From the NCBI GenBank assembly GCA_950022655.1, contig OX465579.1:48463950-48527949 (forward strand): a stretch of DNA of 64,000 nt. The letters are read 5' to 3'. Positions 39,346-54,700 of this stretch are shown here, in pieces. The number at the start of each line of letters is the position of its first letter. Positions within the stretch are counted from its first letter, which is position 1. Under the pieces are notes generated by a model. It made no database searches and was not told where the DNA came from. It saw only the letters and a program-made list of their open reading frames with translations. The position numbers and the translations under genes were made by a program. This stretch comes from Alentia gelatinosa (taxonomy: Eukaryota > Annelida > Polychaeta > Phyllodocida > Polynoidae).

Positions 39346-42300
39346 CCTTCCAACTGTCTGTGTGTCATTCTCAATGACATTAAAATATCATTATCAACCC
39401 TACTTCTAGCCAGTGTAACCAGCCCTATCCACAACAATGAAGATGAGGGGGTGAATATTTACCTACCCCACTCCTAGCCTGTATAACCAGTTTGTTCCTC
39501 ACTAAGGTTTGACTTGATGTCATATGCAAACTTTGAAACTGGCAGTTCCTCCTTTGAAACATAATCCAGCACATCAAAGTGTATGCCACACAGTAGATAC
39601 ATGTCTGTATTGTGTAAATTCAATCCAAAAGGTCAAATCAAGGGCTGATACTGTTCAGATTACCTATTTCTCTCCCTGAATGGAGAGCAAGTCCCCACAA
39701 ACGTCTCCCATATTAAAGTCTTGCTGGTGACCCACAGACTAGGCAACCAGCTCAACTTTCACTCAAGATTCAAAATGGTGGATGCCTGATTGAGGAGATG
39801 CCCCATTCAGGGATTCAAAAGAGGATTTAATAAAGAAAAGAGTGACAGCTGCTGCTGATATAATGCCAGACTTAAGATTGTGTTGAAAGTTGTTGAAATC
39901 CACTTTCTTTAAAAACGTGCCTATGTCTGTAAGTACAACGTCTGTGGGGAGTGAGAGCGGACACAACATTGAACTACGTATAATTAGTATAACCAGCCCT
40001 GTCTCAATAGGCCTTTTTCCATAGGCCGGTGTCGCACCTTATCTGGTTGGTTACGCAATGTCTGCAGCCAAACAACCCCCTGTCAACGCATTCTTTAGCA
40101 GTGGAGCACTGAGTGTAAAACGTTTATAATACCCATGCACATTATTTCAATAGAAATAAAAGCGACCGCATCAAATTTTATGGTATTTCAGCTCCAATTT
40201 GATGTATGCTACATGCATATCACCTCAATAATGCCTTAGATATACCTTAGATAACACAGGGACACCGAAACTGCATACACACTAATACATTGGCAGGCCT
40301 AGCTATAATATGCTTATCTTTTTCCAAGTTAAAACCAAGATAATTATCAAATATAAAGTTTAGACAGCTCAGACCCATTAAGACAATACCATAGTTTGTT
40401 CCAGCAATTCAATCTGTCAAAAAACAACACTCCTGTAGTCACACCCACCGTTCACACTTTAGGTGTGATTGCTGTGCGTCTCTATATAGAAGCCGCCTGA
40501 CTCGGCCGTGTTTGTCCGAGCAGCCGCGTAACTAGACAGTGGGCCTTGAACAGCAACACCTGTATAGGGCTGGTGGTAGCTCAGTGACAACACTCTTTCT
40601 ATGACAATAATGGTCTGAGTATTAGCCTCACTAGTCCAAGGTAGTGTCCAAATAATATATGTAAATGCATCTTAATTAAAGCAACCTCTGAAACTTGCCT
40701 ACATTTATACTTTTCTTTGAAAAGCTCATTCACAAAATAATGGAAGTTTAGAAACAGACTTATACACGGTGAACACCATAATGATGTCGTTTACTTAATA
40801 TGAGCTTAGTTTCAAACCGGAATGAAACTGTAATCGGGGCCAACTTGGGAGGTCTATACTCCATTTAATAAGTATGACCTGGACCATAATTGGTATAAAT
40901 AAGCATATACATTGTAAATCCATTGGAATTGTTGGTAACGAGAGCGCTAGATCATCAACACTAACATATTAAGTTAATTGCTGATACATGTATATAGTTT
41001 CATTTAAAACATCATCTATTGAACAGCTTATAAAACAAATTAGTGTTAGTACAATTTGATTGTTCACGTAAATATTTCCAGTTCATTGAGTTTAAGTAAA
41101 CATGTAGTTAATCGTTCAACGTCTAAATGGAGTTTGATAAACAAAACGAAAGTTCAGATTGCACATATTTGTATTGATTTGATTGCTAACCATAAGTGTA
41201 TTCTACATGTCTCCAATTTTGATAGGCAATATAAATGTTGTTTGAGGTAATTTGATTTACCTTACATTTGTTCGGGGGGGGGGGGATAACCCAGTAACAG
41301 TAATATAACCCTTTCATTTAATTTTCTTTGTACCAAAGCATCCATCTATAGTTTCTTCCCCTTACCAAAACAAGCAAAATGGTGAAGCAAAATAATAGAC
41401 TTTAACACACATATTCGTGGTCTGTGTCGCAATCCCAACCCAGACATCTTTTAAGGTGCTTCAGCATTATCCTTAACCCATTCTATATCTGACACTAAAG
41501 TCACAATTTTATCTTATTGACGTATTTATCCATGACCTCCCTTATATTTTGCTACTGAATAAGTATATGAAAAGCCACCCTAATCAAGCATTAGAAAACA
41601 CAGATATCATATGGATTGTTAGAAATATGTATACACTACTTTACGTGGTATTATATGTATCTGATGATTCTATAGCCAATAGGTTGCATTTTCCCATAGT
41701 CAATTTACAGAGTAAGTACCTGGCGTATTTATAGAGGTTAAGTCAGCATATAGAGGAAGAAATTTTGGGTAGGATAGGTCATTTCTGTCTTATGGGGATT
41801 TTGCGATATTAGACAAAGTGCATTTATTCGTATAATTACCAGGATTGGCTGCTCTTTGTGTGCTTTATCGTTCTTTGTCAACATGAGATGTCCCCATCTC
41901 TTTGAACACGGAATGGGTTTATCATTATGTCCAATCTCTCTAGGTGGCAGCACTCAGCACAGTTTTTCAACCATGTTGATTGATGTTGTTGAACTTCGAA
42001 CATAGAATTAACAGTTACTTATTCACTGCATATATGTTTATGAGAAGGATTTGAGGCCTTATTAAAAAGATGTGCAGACATAAGAGCTTTTCAAGAGAGT
42101 TAATGAGAGACTATGCATTAGCATAAGTAAAAATACATTCCCCTTCTGATACCATGACCTGCTCACCTACTCACACAAGGCAATCATGTCACGCCAGCCA
42201 AACACTGAAATGTAGAACTTCGAACCCGGGGTTGCCAAGAGAGCTGTTCTAATTCTTTTAATGAGCTGCTCGTATTGGGAGTTCTCAATGACACGCCCTG

Positions 42301-45300
42301 CGGCGACCAGGGGAACTAATGAACACAGAATTTCTCCAATCACGAGTAGGGGCTCCTCGTTCGAGTAAAAAAAAACTGAACAAATTGACGGCCCATTTTT
42401 TGCATGATACAAGCTGAGCCGCCCTGTGGCACAGCAGGCATTGATTTTCATATTTTTCCATCCATTGTTCCTCAGGCAGATCTATTGTGCAACCCATACT
42501 GACCTACTTCATGGGTTTGAATTGTGAAAAGTCATAATTAAGGGTGCAGAGAGGGCGGGGGTCGACGGTCGGGTTCAGGGCTGTGGTGGGGAGTGGGGTA
42601 ACTAATCGTTGGAGTAGATCTAGTGGTTCCAGACAGTCTGGCGAGTGTTTGATCGTTCGTCTGCGTCACCTGACGAAGCTTTGTTTCGGGAGTGCTGCTG
42701 TAGTACGTACTGGATCAGAATCGTGACAGTTTGATGAACTGTCAATAGGACCGACCCACGGAAGTGGTCTCATGAATACATTATGGGATTACTTGGACAA
42801 AAGCCTCAAATCAAATTATTTCTTTTTGACAGTGTTGAACATTTGGTTGACATTATTGTTACCTGCCTCCCATGAGACCTTGGTCTAATTTCTTTGTTGG
42901 CCTGGGTTCGAACCCGAAACTGTCGTCTGTTCGTGAAGTCGCCGAATTATCAACTTTCAGTTTCCCGCCGAAAATACTCGACTGGAGTGAATGGCAAAAA
43001 AGCATTGTCTCACCCAAGGGGAAACTGGCAGGATTGAGATAAATATGATTAGAATCGCCATTTCCTTGAAAATTAAAAGTTTCAATAGAAATGAAGATCA
43101 CGACAGCACCGGGGGAGCGCGGGAAGTTGCCTACGCCATACGCGGCAGACGAACTGCAGTGATGAATATTTGATGGCTACGGCAACTGCGCAGCACCCAT
43201 CATCGATTGTCTAGCGGCAGGCGGACCGTTCTAAACACTACCTACCACACTGAGCGGCCCACGCTGCAGCAAGCCCCTACAGTCCCGAGGACGGAAAACC
43301 CTCGGGTTTTCGTCAAGCTGAACTCCAGACCCTAAGGAAGGAGATCTAAGCTTCTTGTATTTCGGTGTCACTGTCAGTGACTGTCATTTCGGTTGTCCGT
43401 GTTTCGACTGAGCAGGACGAGAGGGAAATCTTCACGGGGCAGTGACAGCAGTAGAGACGTCAGTAGAGAGTGGTGGGTTGCCAGGTAGGCCTTACTGGTA
43501 CAGTTCCGTCATCTATCGACCCTACCCTGATCTCGCCTTATTTTCTCTGTGCTACAAAACTAAACCCGACTAACCCTGTCCTCATAGACACTCGCATTGA
43601 ATATTTACAGTTATTGTCTGCATGGGTATTTCGGACACCTTGGTGGGTAAATTTTCCTAAATTTGCAATTATCATAAAGTTTTCAGTGGGATGGTTGCTA
43701 TGGCGACTGTGTCCTTATCAGGAGTTGTTATCACGCTGCTGTTGGTAGGGTTTGGTGGTGTGACGTGCGTGGTTATGATGTAGAGTTGATGTAGTACATC
43801 CCATCCAGCTTATTTACAATCTCCAAGGTGTCACCAACCCAGCAGATACTATTCAAAGCATGTGTTTCGATTAACTTTTGTCTTCCTGCACCCGGAATAT
43901 ATCACGGTAAGTCGTAAATAATGAGGTCAGTATTTTATAAAAAATAACCCTGATATGTAAACACCTTACTTTGTACAAGTTTATAGTCATGTTAGAGAAA
44001 CTTCAACAATATCTTATAATTTCAGGAAGCTTAGACTTAGGTAACTGACCCCTCTCAAGAGCTTGAATTTATTTATTTGGAAATACTCTTGGAATGAATA
44101 CCCGATTACCATACCCTAAATCAGTTAACTTTGAATTAAATTTTCTTTTATCTTATGTTAGCAGTAAATAGTCTAAGAAAAGGAAACTACAAGGAATTTT
44201 CAGGGCGCACTTACACACATCGTCATACGTCAGAGACCAACAAGCTTTGGCTTAGGGGCAGCACTGAATAACAAAGTGGGTGACGACGCACACTATCCCG
44301 GGTCTCCTTCCTTGCCCTGTCTCTCCCTCAGTCCTCCCAGTGCTGATGATGTATGCATGAGCAGGGCGGGCCGGCAGGTAACCCGGGGTCGGCCGCCCGG
44401 ATGACCGGAGCTCTAGCCGTCCTTTGCCGGCCAGCCTCTTGGCGGCTGTCCGTGTCAGGACCCGTCAAAGGTGGTGAGCCCCGTCAACAGGCGAGCAGAC
44501 GACAAATGGAGAGGTTGGACTTGGTGGTGTCATGACGCTCTCTGCATTAAGAGGAGAGGTCCCCACACCTGCCCACCCCGAAAAAATTGTTGTTTCAGCT
44601 TCAATGTTTCAATAAACCCTAACAGCACCATTAAAAATGCACAGGAAAGCTGTTTCTTTCTCTGGCCTCCTCAAAGGTTTAAAAATTCATATAAATTGAA
44701 TTGAATATTTTGAGTCTACGTAAAAACATGCATTATTAGCGCCACACCTGTGTACACACATTTAAACATTAGTTTCCTGGCCTACAACAACTTTCGGGGT
44801 CGCTTTGATTTCTAAATAAATTTTTGTTCGTGCATTCACACATATTTATTGTGGTCGTTGCAATCATCCAAAAATGGAAACTGAAGGATCCATTTTTTGG
44901 AATCATAGTTTTTTTGTGCACCCATTGGTGTTAAGATGCTCTGTTGTTGGGATTTCAGTGTGTTAAAGTTTGGTGTATATTTTCCCACCAGGATTTAAGG
45001 AGCAACATGCAAAGATCATCAGCTAAACGAGTTAGATATTAACAACTAGAGAAAATTTTATCCACCATCACTTTCCCATTTCTTGCTATTTGCTTTGTCG
45101 AGTCGTGGACAACTTAACACATCAGGAAAGTGAAATCTCCAGACAGTTTCCCCTTGGAAAAGTTCTCGCTTCAGCTGGCGTTTCTCGGCGTGTTTTCAAC
45201 CGTGTTTCCAGCCACGATCTTCGGGTCCCCAGCCTGTTTGTACGCTGCCTATTGTCCAATGATGGATGGAACTAGTTCATGCCGGAACCCCTCGCCAGAA

Positions 45301-47900
45301 GATTGTAATTGGTCTGTCAAAATGTCCCCAATTAGGTAGGAATCAATTAGAGAGAATCGCTTGAAGAAGACAGATGACCAGTTAGAGGCCGAAGCCATTG
45401 CCAGGTCTCCCAGACGGTGTCAGAATTATTCGCCAGTTGTTCTTTGTCACACGCAACAAGCTTACTTTTGCTCATTCGATGAGTTTCTAAGTTAGGAGGC
45501 CAATTCTTTTGCGAGGTGAAACTTAACAAAACGCGATAAACTCAGAAATGACTGAAATCTGAAGAGTGCCTCTTTGCCTTTTAACTCTCAACATTCAAAT
45601 TTTGCCGATTTCTTAGTCGTGTAAAGTCTCTTTGCTTAATCTGCTACTCCTAAATTGGCATGTGACACGTGTAGGAAGTAAAGTAGCAAAAAGGACGGTA
45701 CAATTAAAAAGAAAGTTGAGATCTCAACTTAAGTCTGTAGACATGTGAGTATGTAAAAAGCACAGGCATTAACTTGAAAAAAAAATTGAATCAGTTTGTT
45801 ATTCATTTATAAATTACATAAACATCGATGGTCCCTATATACCATCAGGGTCCTCTGAGACGCTAAACTACAAACAGTCAAACAATTTAAAGTACTTGGA
45901 GAAATAGGTAGATACACAAAAATGGTTAGAAAGATATTTAGAAAGAAGCCTGGTAGGCACGAGATACTGCTGAAGCCCCTCCTGGTCCCGGCGTCATGCA
46001 TGACTGGGAAGCTTCACTGTGCCCAGTAGACACACTCCGTTAACCCCACGATCCCCGCCGCCCGAGTATCTGCTACCCGAGACGGAGCCACAACTCGTGT
46101 ACTACTCACAGCGCTACCTCACGGAGAGAGAGAGTGGGGTGCTAGGTGGGGTGCAGGGCTGACACCTGCTTGAAGGGGGTAGGGTGTTAACGGGGTCAGG
46201 TTGCCATTGGTAAAACTTATTATTACCGGGCGATCTCGGGTCATAGTAGGTACATAGGTTGACTACCAGTATTGGAGTTGGAGATGGGTAGTTGAGGGTT
46301 AAAGTCTCAGAAAAGAACGAGAAGCTGGATTATAACGTAGGAAGTGTAAGGATGGTTGATGAATGGTTCTAGATTTTGACTGAAAGAAAATATAATTCGA
46401 CAGAATTGTTTTGTATTCGAGGTGGCATGATAGATAAACGTGCGGAGTTGCGTGTAGAGCATGCCGGTTGTAGAGGCGGTGGGGAGGGAGGGGGGGGGGG
46501 GTGCTGGAGATGGGTGATATAATGAGTAGGAACGACAGCGAGGATATACAGGAAAAGGTCAGAGGATTAGGTAGAGAGGAATGGGCTGCCGTTGAGGGAG
46601 GGCTATCCTGACCACCATGTGCGTGACTTCATTACCACTCTCCGACCAAGACGTTAATGTTTACTTCGAGATAGACCGTCAATACATTAATCACAGTCAT
46701 TAAGGAAAGAAATGAACCGCGAGAAAAATGAAAAACAGTCCTGTTGTTTCCCTGCCTACAGATGAAACAATGGCGACTTAGGAACATATTATTGATACAA
46801 TATCTAATTGGCGTATGGATTGACTCGTCTACCAAAAATATGATTTATGAACTTAGTAGACAGCAATGACGATATTACCGAGTTATTTACTGGATAGTCT
46901 TTGGTGACAGGTTTAAACTCAACTTATCAGATAAGCTGACCATTTGAAAATAAGATGGCCAAAACAATATACATGTAACTTGCCTCATTTTAAGGAATTT
47001 GTGGACCCACTCACTACATAACTATGCAATATGTATATAAAAATACATGTGTGCAATATTAAAACACAAAATTGTGCAATGTTGTCATTTAGGCCTCTTG
47101 TGCTATTATTATATTCAATCTATCTATATGATAACTTTTTATCTTCAGTCGTCTCTGTGGTCTTAACTTTTATAACTTTGGCTTGACTAACAAACTGGGA
47201 GGTAGAAATGGGCGTTTATCACTAACCTTCCGTTCCCAACTTAACATTCCCGGACCATACATCATTACACAACGTGGCGCCACTCAACAAACACAGAGAG
47301 GACGTCAGAGGTGGCTGGGTTTTAGCTCCCCTTAGTGATACCTGTGGAATAATGAAGCCATTAACCATACCCCGCCACAGGTTATGACTCAGAGCACTGG
47401 CTGGCGGCCAGTGGTTAGGCTGGCCGAGGTAAACTGCTACCAGCGGTTGTTAGTATTCCCCTCACGGTCAGGGCATTGGTGGCTACAGTCTGCGGCTTTA
47501 CTGCGGGGAGTGATGCGAATAAAACTGACACAACGATTAACGTACAGGCTCAGAGTCATTTGTTATCCAAACAAGGCTAAAATGTGGGATGGCTTGAATA
47601 TATCAGGAGTTCTTTTTTTGGATTTAGGTTAGAAACTGAAGAAGGAAACGGATGGTTTTCATGTAATAGACCAGGATACTGAATGTTTTATTGAACTTTA
47701 TCCAAATCGTAATGGAATCCCAAGATTATTTTGTGAATCAAACGCATTTGTGAGATTATGATTAAGTAATAAAGACTTTAATCCTTCACCAAGATCTTAG
47801 AGCACGTGGAAGATTTGATTTAGTTACTTTATCGGTACACTGAATCTGGATGGCGTTTCGGTAACACCAGTGATCTTCTGTGATTTGATTGGCAGCGAGC
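39346..47900. other. No recognisable gene
   Basis: AT-rich with GC-richer patches (42540-42760, 43060-43520, 44330-44530). Short open frames only; none carries a family motif. A possible RFX-type X-box is at 43694-43708. Confidence 0.6.
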
Positions 47901-50900
47901 AGCCTGGGTGAGACAGCTCCAAACACAACACCCATTCACCTTGTTTGGCAGCAGGTCCACCCGGGCAGCTCCCCGTATTAAGGGTGCTCCAATCACCTGT
48001 CTCGTCCACATGCCTGCAGGGCCACAGATATGATATTGGAGACAGGGAGGAGTGTGGGGGGAGAGTGATGGAATCCGCCAGCCTGCATCTCGGACATATT
48101 CACCGGCCCATCTCGTCCCACCTCGCGAGATCCCGTCCAACCGCGCGAGATTACGCCCCTGGTCGGGCTTTATTAGATATTTACGGGCAGGGAGGACGGG
48201 GAAACGGGCCCGAGGGCTGTCATACATGAGTTATATGATCGTTGAGTATGTGGATGTAGGGGGCAGACATCGGCCGAGAGTGTAGGGCTGATCCCAAGGG
48301 ACCGCTCCACTATAGAAACGTCACTCTGCTACGTAGCGGGAGAAAGTCTGAAGCCGAACCTTGAAATAGTATTAAAAAGCGCTATCAGAGGGTAGCTTTA
48401 TATGAGCGTAGTATGCATATTCAATTAAACGCTCTTCTCAGAAAATGAACTATAATTCATTTTAATATAAGTCTTATTTTATACTTACTTGCCATGTTGC
48501 CACAGACACGCCGGTACAATAGCATGGTTTGAAAGGGATTAATTACAGAAAATAAAAAGATCCAGGTTTGTCTAGAATAGTGCTCCTGCGACAACAAAAT
48601 CGAACAAGACCTAGTGCAGTGACCATGTGATTTATGAATTAGCATGCGTCTCCTTCGTAACATTTTTTTTCACTTTAGCCCCCCTATTGTATGCTTCAGA
48701 GCTGCTGTCGCATTGGCGTCCGTGGATTCTCCCCGATCATATGAGTTTGCCTATTTGACAGCTGCGTTACCTACTATCCAATACATCGCCCTTACCGTAA
48801 ACCATGGGGACTTTGTCCCGCTGTCCCGTTCCCAATGCAGTGCCATGACTGTGCATGTAACAATGGAAGCGTGGAGTCTGAGATATTTCTATCACTATAC
48901 TCTTTCCAAATGTTAAGTTCCCGTAATTTTTGTAGCAAAGATAAACCTTGAGGTTCGTCAGTACTGTGATTAATCGCTTTGAGAATAGATATATTAATTA
49001 CGCTTCTCAGCCCACATCTTGTGACAGTCTCATTTTAACCTGTAGCCTATTGCTGGGAAAAAATAACCAATGGCTTCCAAAATCTCTCTGGCTGATAGTT
49101 GATCAGCAAACCGTTTTCCCCCCTACAGTACCCGGTACAGGTTTATGGCACAGTAAGTGAATTTGGTTTTGTGTATACACTTTCTTCCATAATTTGGAAT
49201 TGGATAAAAGCTATTCCATCAGTTGACATGACTTTGCTTCATGAAATGCGTGATTAGGTTATCAATATTCGGTCTTTAAAATGTTATTTTTTTCTCTGTC
49301 TCAAGTTTTTGGTTTGTTCTTTATAATAGTGGTCAAACCACGGTGTCCCCTGTGCCGTGGCAGGGCCCCACATGGCCCCTTCATGTTGCCCTGACCCCCG
49401 CCCGGTCGTGCCTGATCTATGGCCCGTATATGTACTGATATGATCCAGTAGAGGGTCGTCTGTCTGCCCATTTACGTGGGCTGATTCTGGGCGCTGGTGA
49501 TATCAACCAGCTGGCAGGCACCTGCCATCCCGACCAGTAGCCCACTCCGCCCGACACACCACCGCCACATACCTCAACATTCGGTATGGAGTGGTTTTAT
49601 TCAATATCGAAAAGGTTTTTTTCCATTCTAAACTGCCACCTACTTCGCGATTGCTGCTTGTTAGATGCAGTCCCAGGCTTAGCTACGTCCATTTAAAAAA
49701 AAATCAATTTTTGAACATAATTCAACGCTAAAGATCAGTTGGGATTTCTACACCAGAAATAGTCGTGATACTCCTTAACATGTCTTAATTGATTACCCCG
49801 AAGAAAAAGGAAGACGCAAATAAAGTACAGGAGACATTTAACTGGTTGATGTTGACATTTCTGTCTGCCTTGTTTTATAGCAGTTAGCGTGTCATTTGAT
49901 TAGATCCATGAGGCGCAGTTCTACCCTGCCCAGCCAACATCGCACACCTCCCAGTGGTCGTTTCGGGAGCCACTGGGAATAGTGACAAAATGAGGCCGAC
50001 GATGTATTTAGTTGCAAATGGGTTGGTGAGAGTTATATTCAATAGACTGAAACTCTACACATCAGCCCCAGCAGGGTCGTACCAAACACTCGACCACCGA
50101 TGCTCATATCGCGCCCTATTGACTACCTGCCACATCAATTCTGCGATGGTCCTCCTAAAGGACAATTTCCCTGTTCTACCGAGACCTCACTAGCGTCACT
50201 GGCCTCGTATAAAAAGCTGTCTTTTTTTTTAGCTATCTGCCCCCTGATGTAGCACGCGGCCTTGCTGGTTTGAATCGCCGCTCTGCTCTGAGTAGTTCTG
50301 CATGTAGCCTACCCCCGTCATTGACAGCTTCTCCAACGCACCACACACAAGTGTGAGGAGCACCCAGCCTCCCAAAGTGCTGCCCTTGCTCCCATTCTGT
50401 TCTACAGCATCCTGATTCACTGTCATTTCTCCTGACCTGCCACCCAAGCTCCTGGCCTGCCTCTTAGTATTACACGACAAATCCATCTGCCACCCAACAA
50501 GCTCACCTACCACCCTAAATATCGACCTGTGATCCAACCTCCTAATATGCAACATACTGCCCAGGGTTTAGAGACTTCATTTGAAAAAAAAGAGAATTTC
50601 AACACTCATCTAATTCTAGCCCCCTAGTGTATGACTCTGGAAGCAGCATATGTCTTAGGACAAACCAGTATTACACATAGCATGGACCTGAATTGCCGTT
50701 TTCCATTTACTATCGGTGTGACCGCAAATACATGAGACAAAAACAGGTGAGGATGTGTGGGTAAATAACATGCTCGAGATCTACCAAGCCCGGGTGGCGA
50801 TTGTTTGGTACAGCATTGCTTTTCAGCTAATTTCGCTCGAGCTATGCCGTTATTTTTGTATTGGCAGTGTCATTTTACCACCCACGTTAGTTGCAAACTT

Positions 50901-51726
50901 TCGACATGCCACTACTGCCACCACTGACTGCTACTCAATTATTTGACTTAACGCCCTACCTCTTCACAAAAAAACCACCGGCCTAGCTCCCTTCCTGCTA
51001 TCTGTTCAATAGTCACACCCCGGATGATCCCCTACTCGCCCCTCACAGCCCCCAGTGTATGCCCAATGATGGATAAACTCAGGTGGGCAGAGACTCACAC
51101 ATCCACAGTGGTGTCCTACCGGCAGCAGCAGCCTGTAGCGAAGATGGGGTACGGGTGGTATTAAGCAGAGGAGCTGAATAGTGAGTAGACTCAACGAGTA
51201 CACTTGTTGGTAGACTGTAGTACCGTCCCAAGTGGCTGCGCCCAAACTAACAGGGAAACAGGGAACGGTTCTGGACGGACTAAGTAGAGAGGAGATTAGA
51301 AGTTGGAATTGGGTTGATTGTGAGACGTAATGGTAGACAGAGCTCTTGACTCTCTAAGAATCCTATGGGGAATCTCAGGGCTCAGGGCTTTTCTCGGGGA
51401 AAACACAATGCTATATATTCCCATTAGACCATCCCAGTGTTCATGGGAAACCTTCCGGTAAATAGACAATAATCGGACCCATTGATTTTGGCATACGGAA
51501 TGGCTTACTGATGGGCCTTTTGCATGAATTTGTTTCACTCTGTTGTTGTCCAAAACAGTGCATGTATTTCTTTTCCTACTACGTGCATGTAACAGATTTT
51601 TGTTGGTGTAAGCAATTTAAGAAAAATTATATCAGATAGGGAAAATATGGAGGATTCGGGAAATGAGGAAAATTCGGCTTCTCTAGACCGTACTGTCATC
51701 TCTGTATAAACGATGCAAGAGTTTCT

Positions 51727-51760
51727 ATTATATATATATATATCTCTGTGTGTGTGTGTG
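51727..51760. repeat. Compound (TA)n-(GT)n microsatellite
   Basis: About eight TA units, a TCTCTG link, then about seven GT units. Confidence 0.9.
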
Positions 51761-54700
51761 CTATATTGTATGGGTGCACAACTAGTCAACAAAGAAATCC
51801 TGTGATATTCAGCTGTTGGTTTATATTCAGATTCCCCTGACTTTTTGACACAGCATAATATTCATTCATTACAATAGGTCCCTGGTTAATACTAATCAAT
51901 GAATTATATAATACATGTATATCAGAATAATAATATAATACATGTATATAAGATAACGCGGTTAAAGGGGGCTTGAATGGTGCATTTTAATGGCATGGTT
52001 GAGTATTTTGACTGATGAAAGATATTATGTAATGTAACCAGAAAATGATCATATAGTTCTGATAGTGACACCATATTATGTTGACAACGCAAATAGACCA
52101 TGCATCTAAGTGTTTGACTTCCAGCCACTTGTGTTAGAATGTGGCGGTTCAGTTTAGAATATATATACTGTGAGTGAATTAGTATGTTGCCTGCTGTTAT
52201 GTAAAGCAACGTAGGGCAGACTACTCTTGTACAACAGCATATTCAATGATTGATACCCTCTGAGGCTTATCTCTGCTCGAGCTGGCCACAAAACACCGTG
52301 ATGCGATGTTATCAGACACACCATTTCAATGGGAAACTCCCAACTGGATAAGTGGTCACCATCGATTCCGTAATTGCTGTGCATCATAGCAAACAAGTAT
52401 CTCATCCTGGCGCACCTAATGAATATATTTAGTCTTTTTTTTCTATCCTGATTGAATATAGTAAGCGACTCGAGCGACAGAAATGTAGAGTCCATTTATA
52501 TCAGAGATTAAAAAAACTGATCGCGGGTTTGTCTGGTTGAAGCGGAGATTTGTTGATTTTTTGTAGTTCCGTATACAATTTATGTACATCTGAATATAAT
52601 ATGTAACATTTTGGTCATATATTAAACATTGGTGAGCTGATTCCTCTCCGGTTGTACTTGTGATTTTGATTATTGCTTTATATTCATATGCAAGTCCATT
52701 TAGGTGAAAAGAGTCAACGTCGTGGTGTAGGTGGGATTATAATGGTAAAGTTCAGTTTTATGGAATAATAAAGAACATTATACAGCATGGATTATAGAAC
52801 TGCTAACTGCGGTTGTCCACCGACTACAGGAGACCACCTTCATGGGCTGTCCTTCAACTCGTCCAATATCTTGGCGGATGATGGTAGAATTGACAGTCAC
52901 TCTGTATTTATAGGGCACGATCTCGTCCTTTTACTAAGCCTTTTGATCAAGGGACCTGTCTAGAGGTTGCCAAGCTCTTGTGGTCTCATCACTTTAACAA
53001 ATTATCACATGTACTTAAATATTCATTAAGAGGAAAATGTAAATATATATGAGAGTGATCTTTAGTCGTAAAATTAAGTTATTATTTATCCTGTAAAGGA
53101 ACAACATTTACTCGTACCTTGACAGGAATGATAAAGCAATAAATGTAATCATTATTAATGACTGGACTCTACAGTCACACTAGTCGGTCGTGTCTTCAAT
53201 CAGAACAGATAATGAAGCTAATGTTTGTAATTAGTTTTTAAGCTCCCTTCATGACAGTCACCCACACGTTCCTCACGTCTTCTTCAATACCACAGTAAAT
53301 ATCTAGTTTAGAACGTTTTCAGTTCTGTATAGTGTGCCTAGAGGTACACTGGTAGAATGAATGCCTAGTATTCATAATGCTGAGACTGCAACATTCAGAT
53401 CAATACACCCCCTTGTATTATTACATAGTCTAATGAATACGACCGCCCAGGAGGAACTATGAGCACCCGCACTGGAGGAAACTCGTCTCCGTTAAGGCAC
53501 TGTTACTGTCTGCCTGTGGGGTTAAGCCTTCATGGCCCCAATTGTCCAGTGTACACAGACCAGGAGGTGGCTGTTGTTATAGATGCAGTATTGCCGGCTG
53601 GGCCCCACAACCAGCCCCTCCCCTCCCCACACACCTCCCCACACTCCCTTCTGTTAGGGCCCTCCCCATAGAGTACCCCCGCGATGAAGAATCAATAAAT
53701 GTGTTGTCGATGGAGGAAGGGGGATATATATACATACTGTACGTATGTGCGTAATATGTATAGGGGTGGTGCCCTGGTGTACGGAGGGCGGATGAGAGGC
53801 AGGGTGAGAGGACGTGTGTAATGTTGCAGACATCGACATTTCCACAAGCGAGCGGATCAGCAGGAGCAGCTCGGAGCAGCTCGGGGAGGTTGTAGAAGGA
53901 CAGCAGCGAGCAGGATATTGTAGCGACAGTCAGCAGTGGGAGACGAGAAGACACTGCCTGCAGGCAGAGTATACATACACCACACCACACCCATCCCTTC
54001 TGCTCCTAATCAATCACGACAATGTCTGAAGGACAACCTGCTCGCTGATGGCCAGGTCTTCATTCCGGACTCGTATCGTTTGGGCGAGAGCTAATGGCCA
54101 GATGTAGCGATCGATCACTCATTTCATTACAACTACGCCGTGCCAGACCTTGTTTGTATGTCAACATCATATTGATCACTTTATGTCGGGAACATTGGAG
54201 AAGGTGCTAGGATACATATACATCAATTCTTTTGGTGCTTTTCGTCTTCACTCTGCTTGATCACATCCAAGATATCTCTGGAAATGACATGGGAGATTAG
54301 AGAGATTAGGAAGTGCGATTAAGTGAGTAGAGTCTATGAAGTACTACACTTTCGAGGGGAAAGTTGTTGAGAGAGGGATTGGTAGGCGGAGTACCCTGTA
54401 CCCGAGTAGATGGAGGACGGACATTGTTGTTCCTGGCGTTTGAGGGTGTGTTGAGAACGGGTGGTGATATCTCGGCTAACCCAACATGTGGGAGTTAAGC
54501 AGACAGCTTAAGACGAGGACCACCTCCCCACCCTCCTGTATGCTCCATGAGCGTTGAACTGCAGAAACGGGCGCGTGTGTACTGGTTTCATTTTTGCAGC
54601 TGGCGGCAGTGTTTTATGATAACAGGTGAGCCATAAGACTGAGTCTACACCCATAGTTCCAGTAAGAAAAAACTGAGAATATGCCACATACTACTCGATC

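Noticed and set aside
40565..40640. tRNA-like A box (GTAGCTCAGTGA)
   Set aside because: No B box (GGTTCGA-like) or cloverleaf follows at the right distance.
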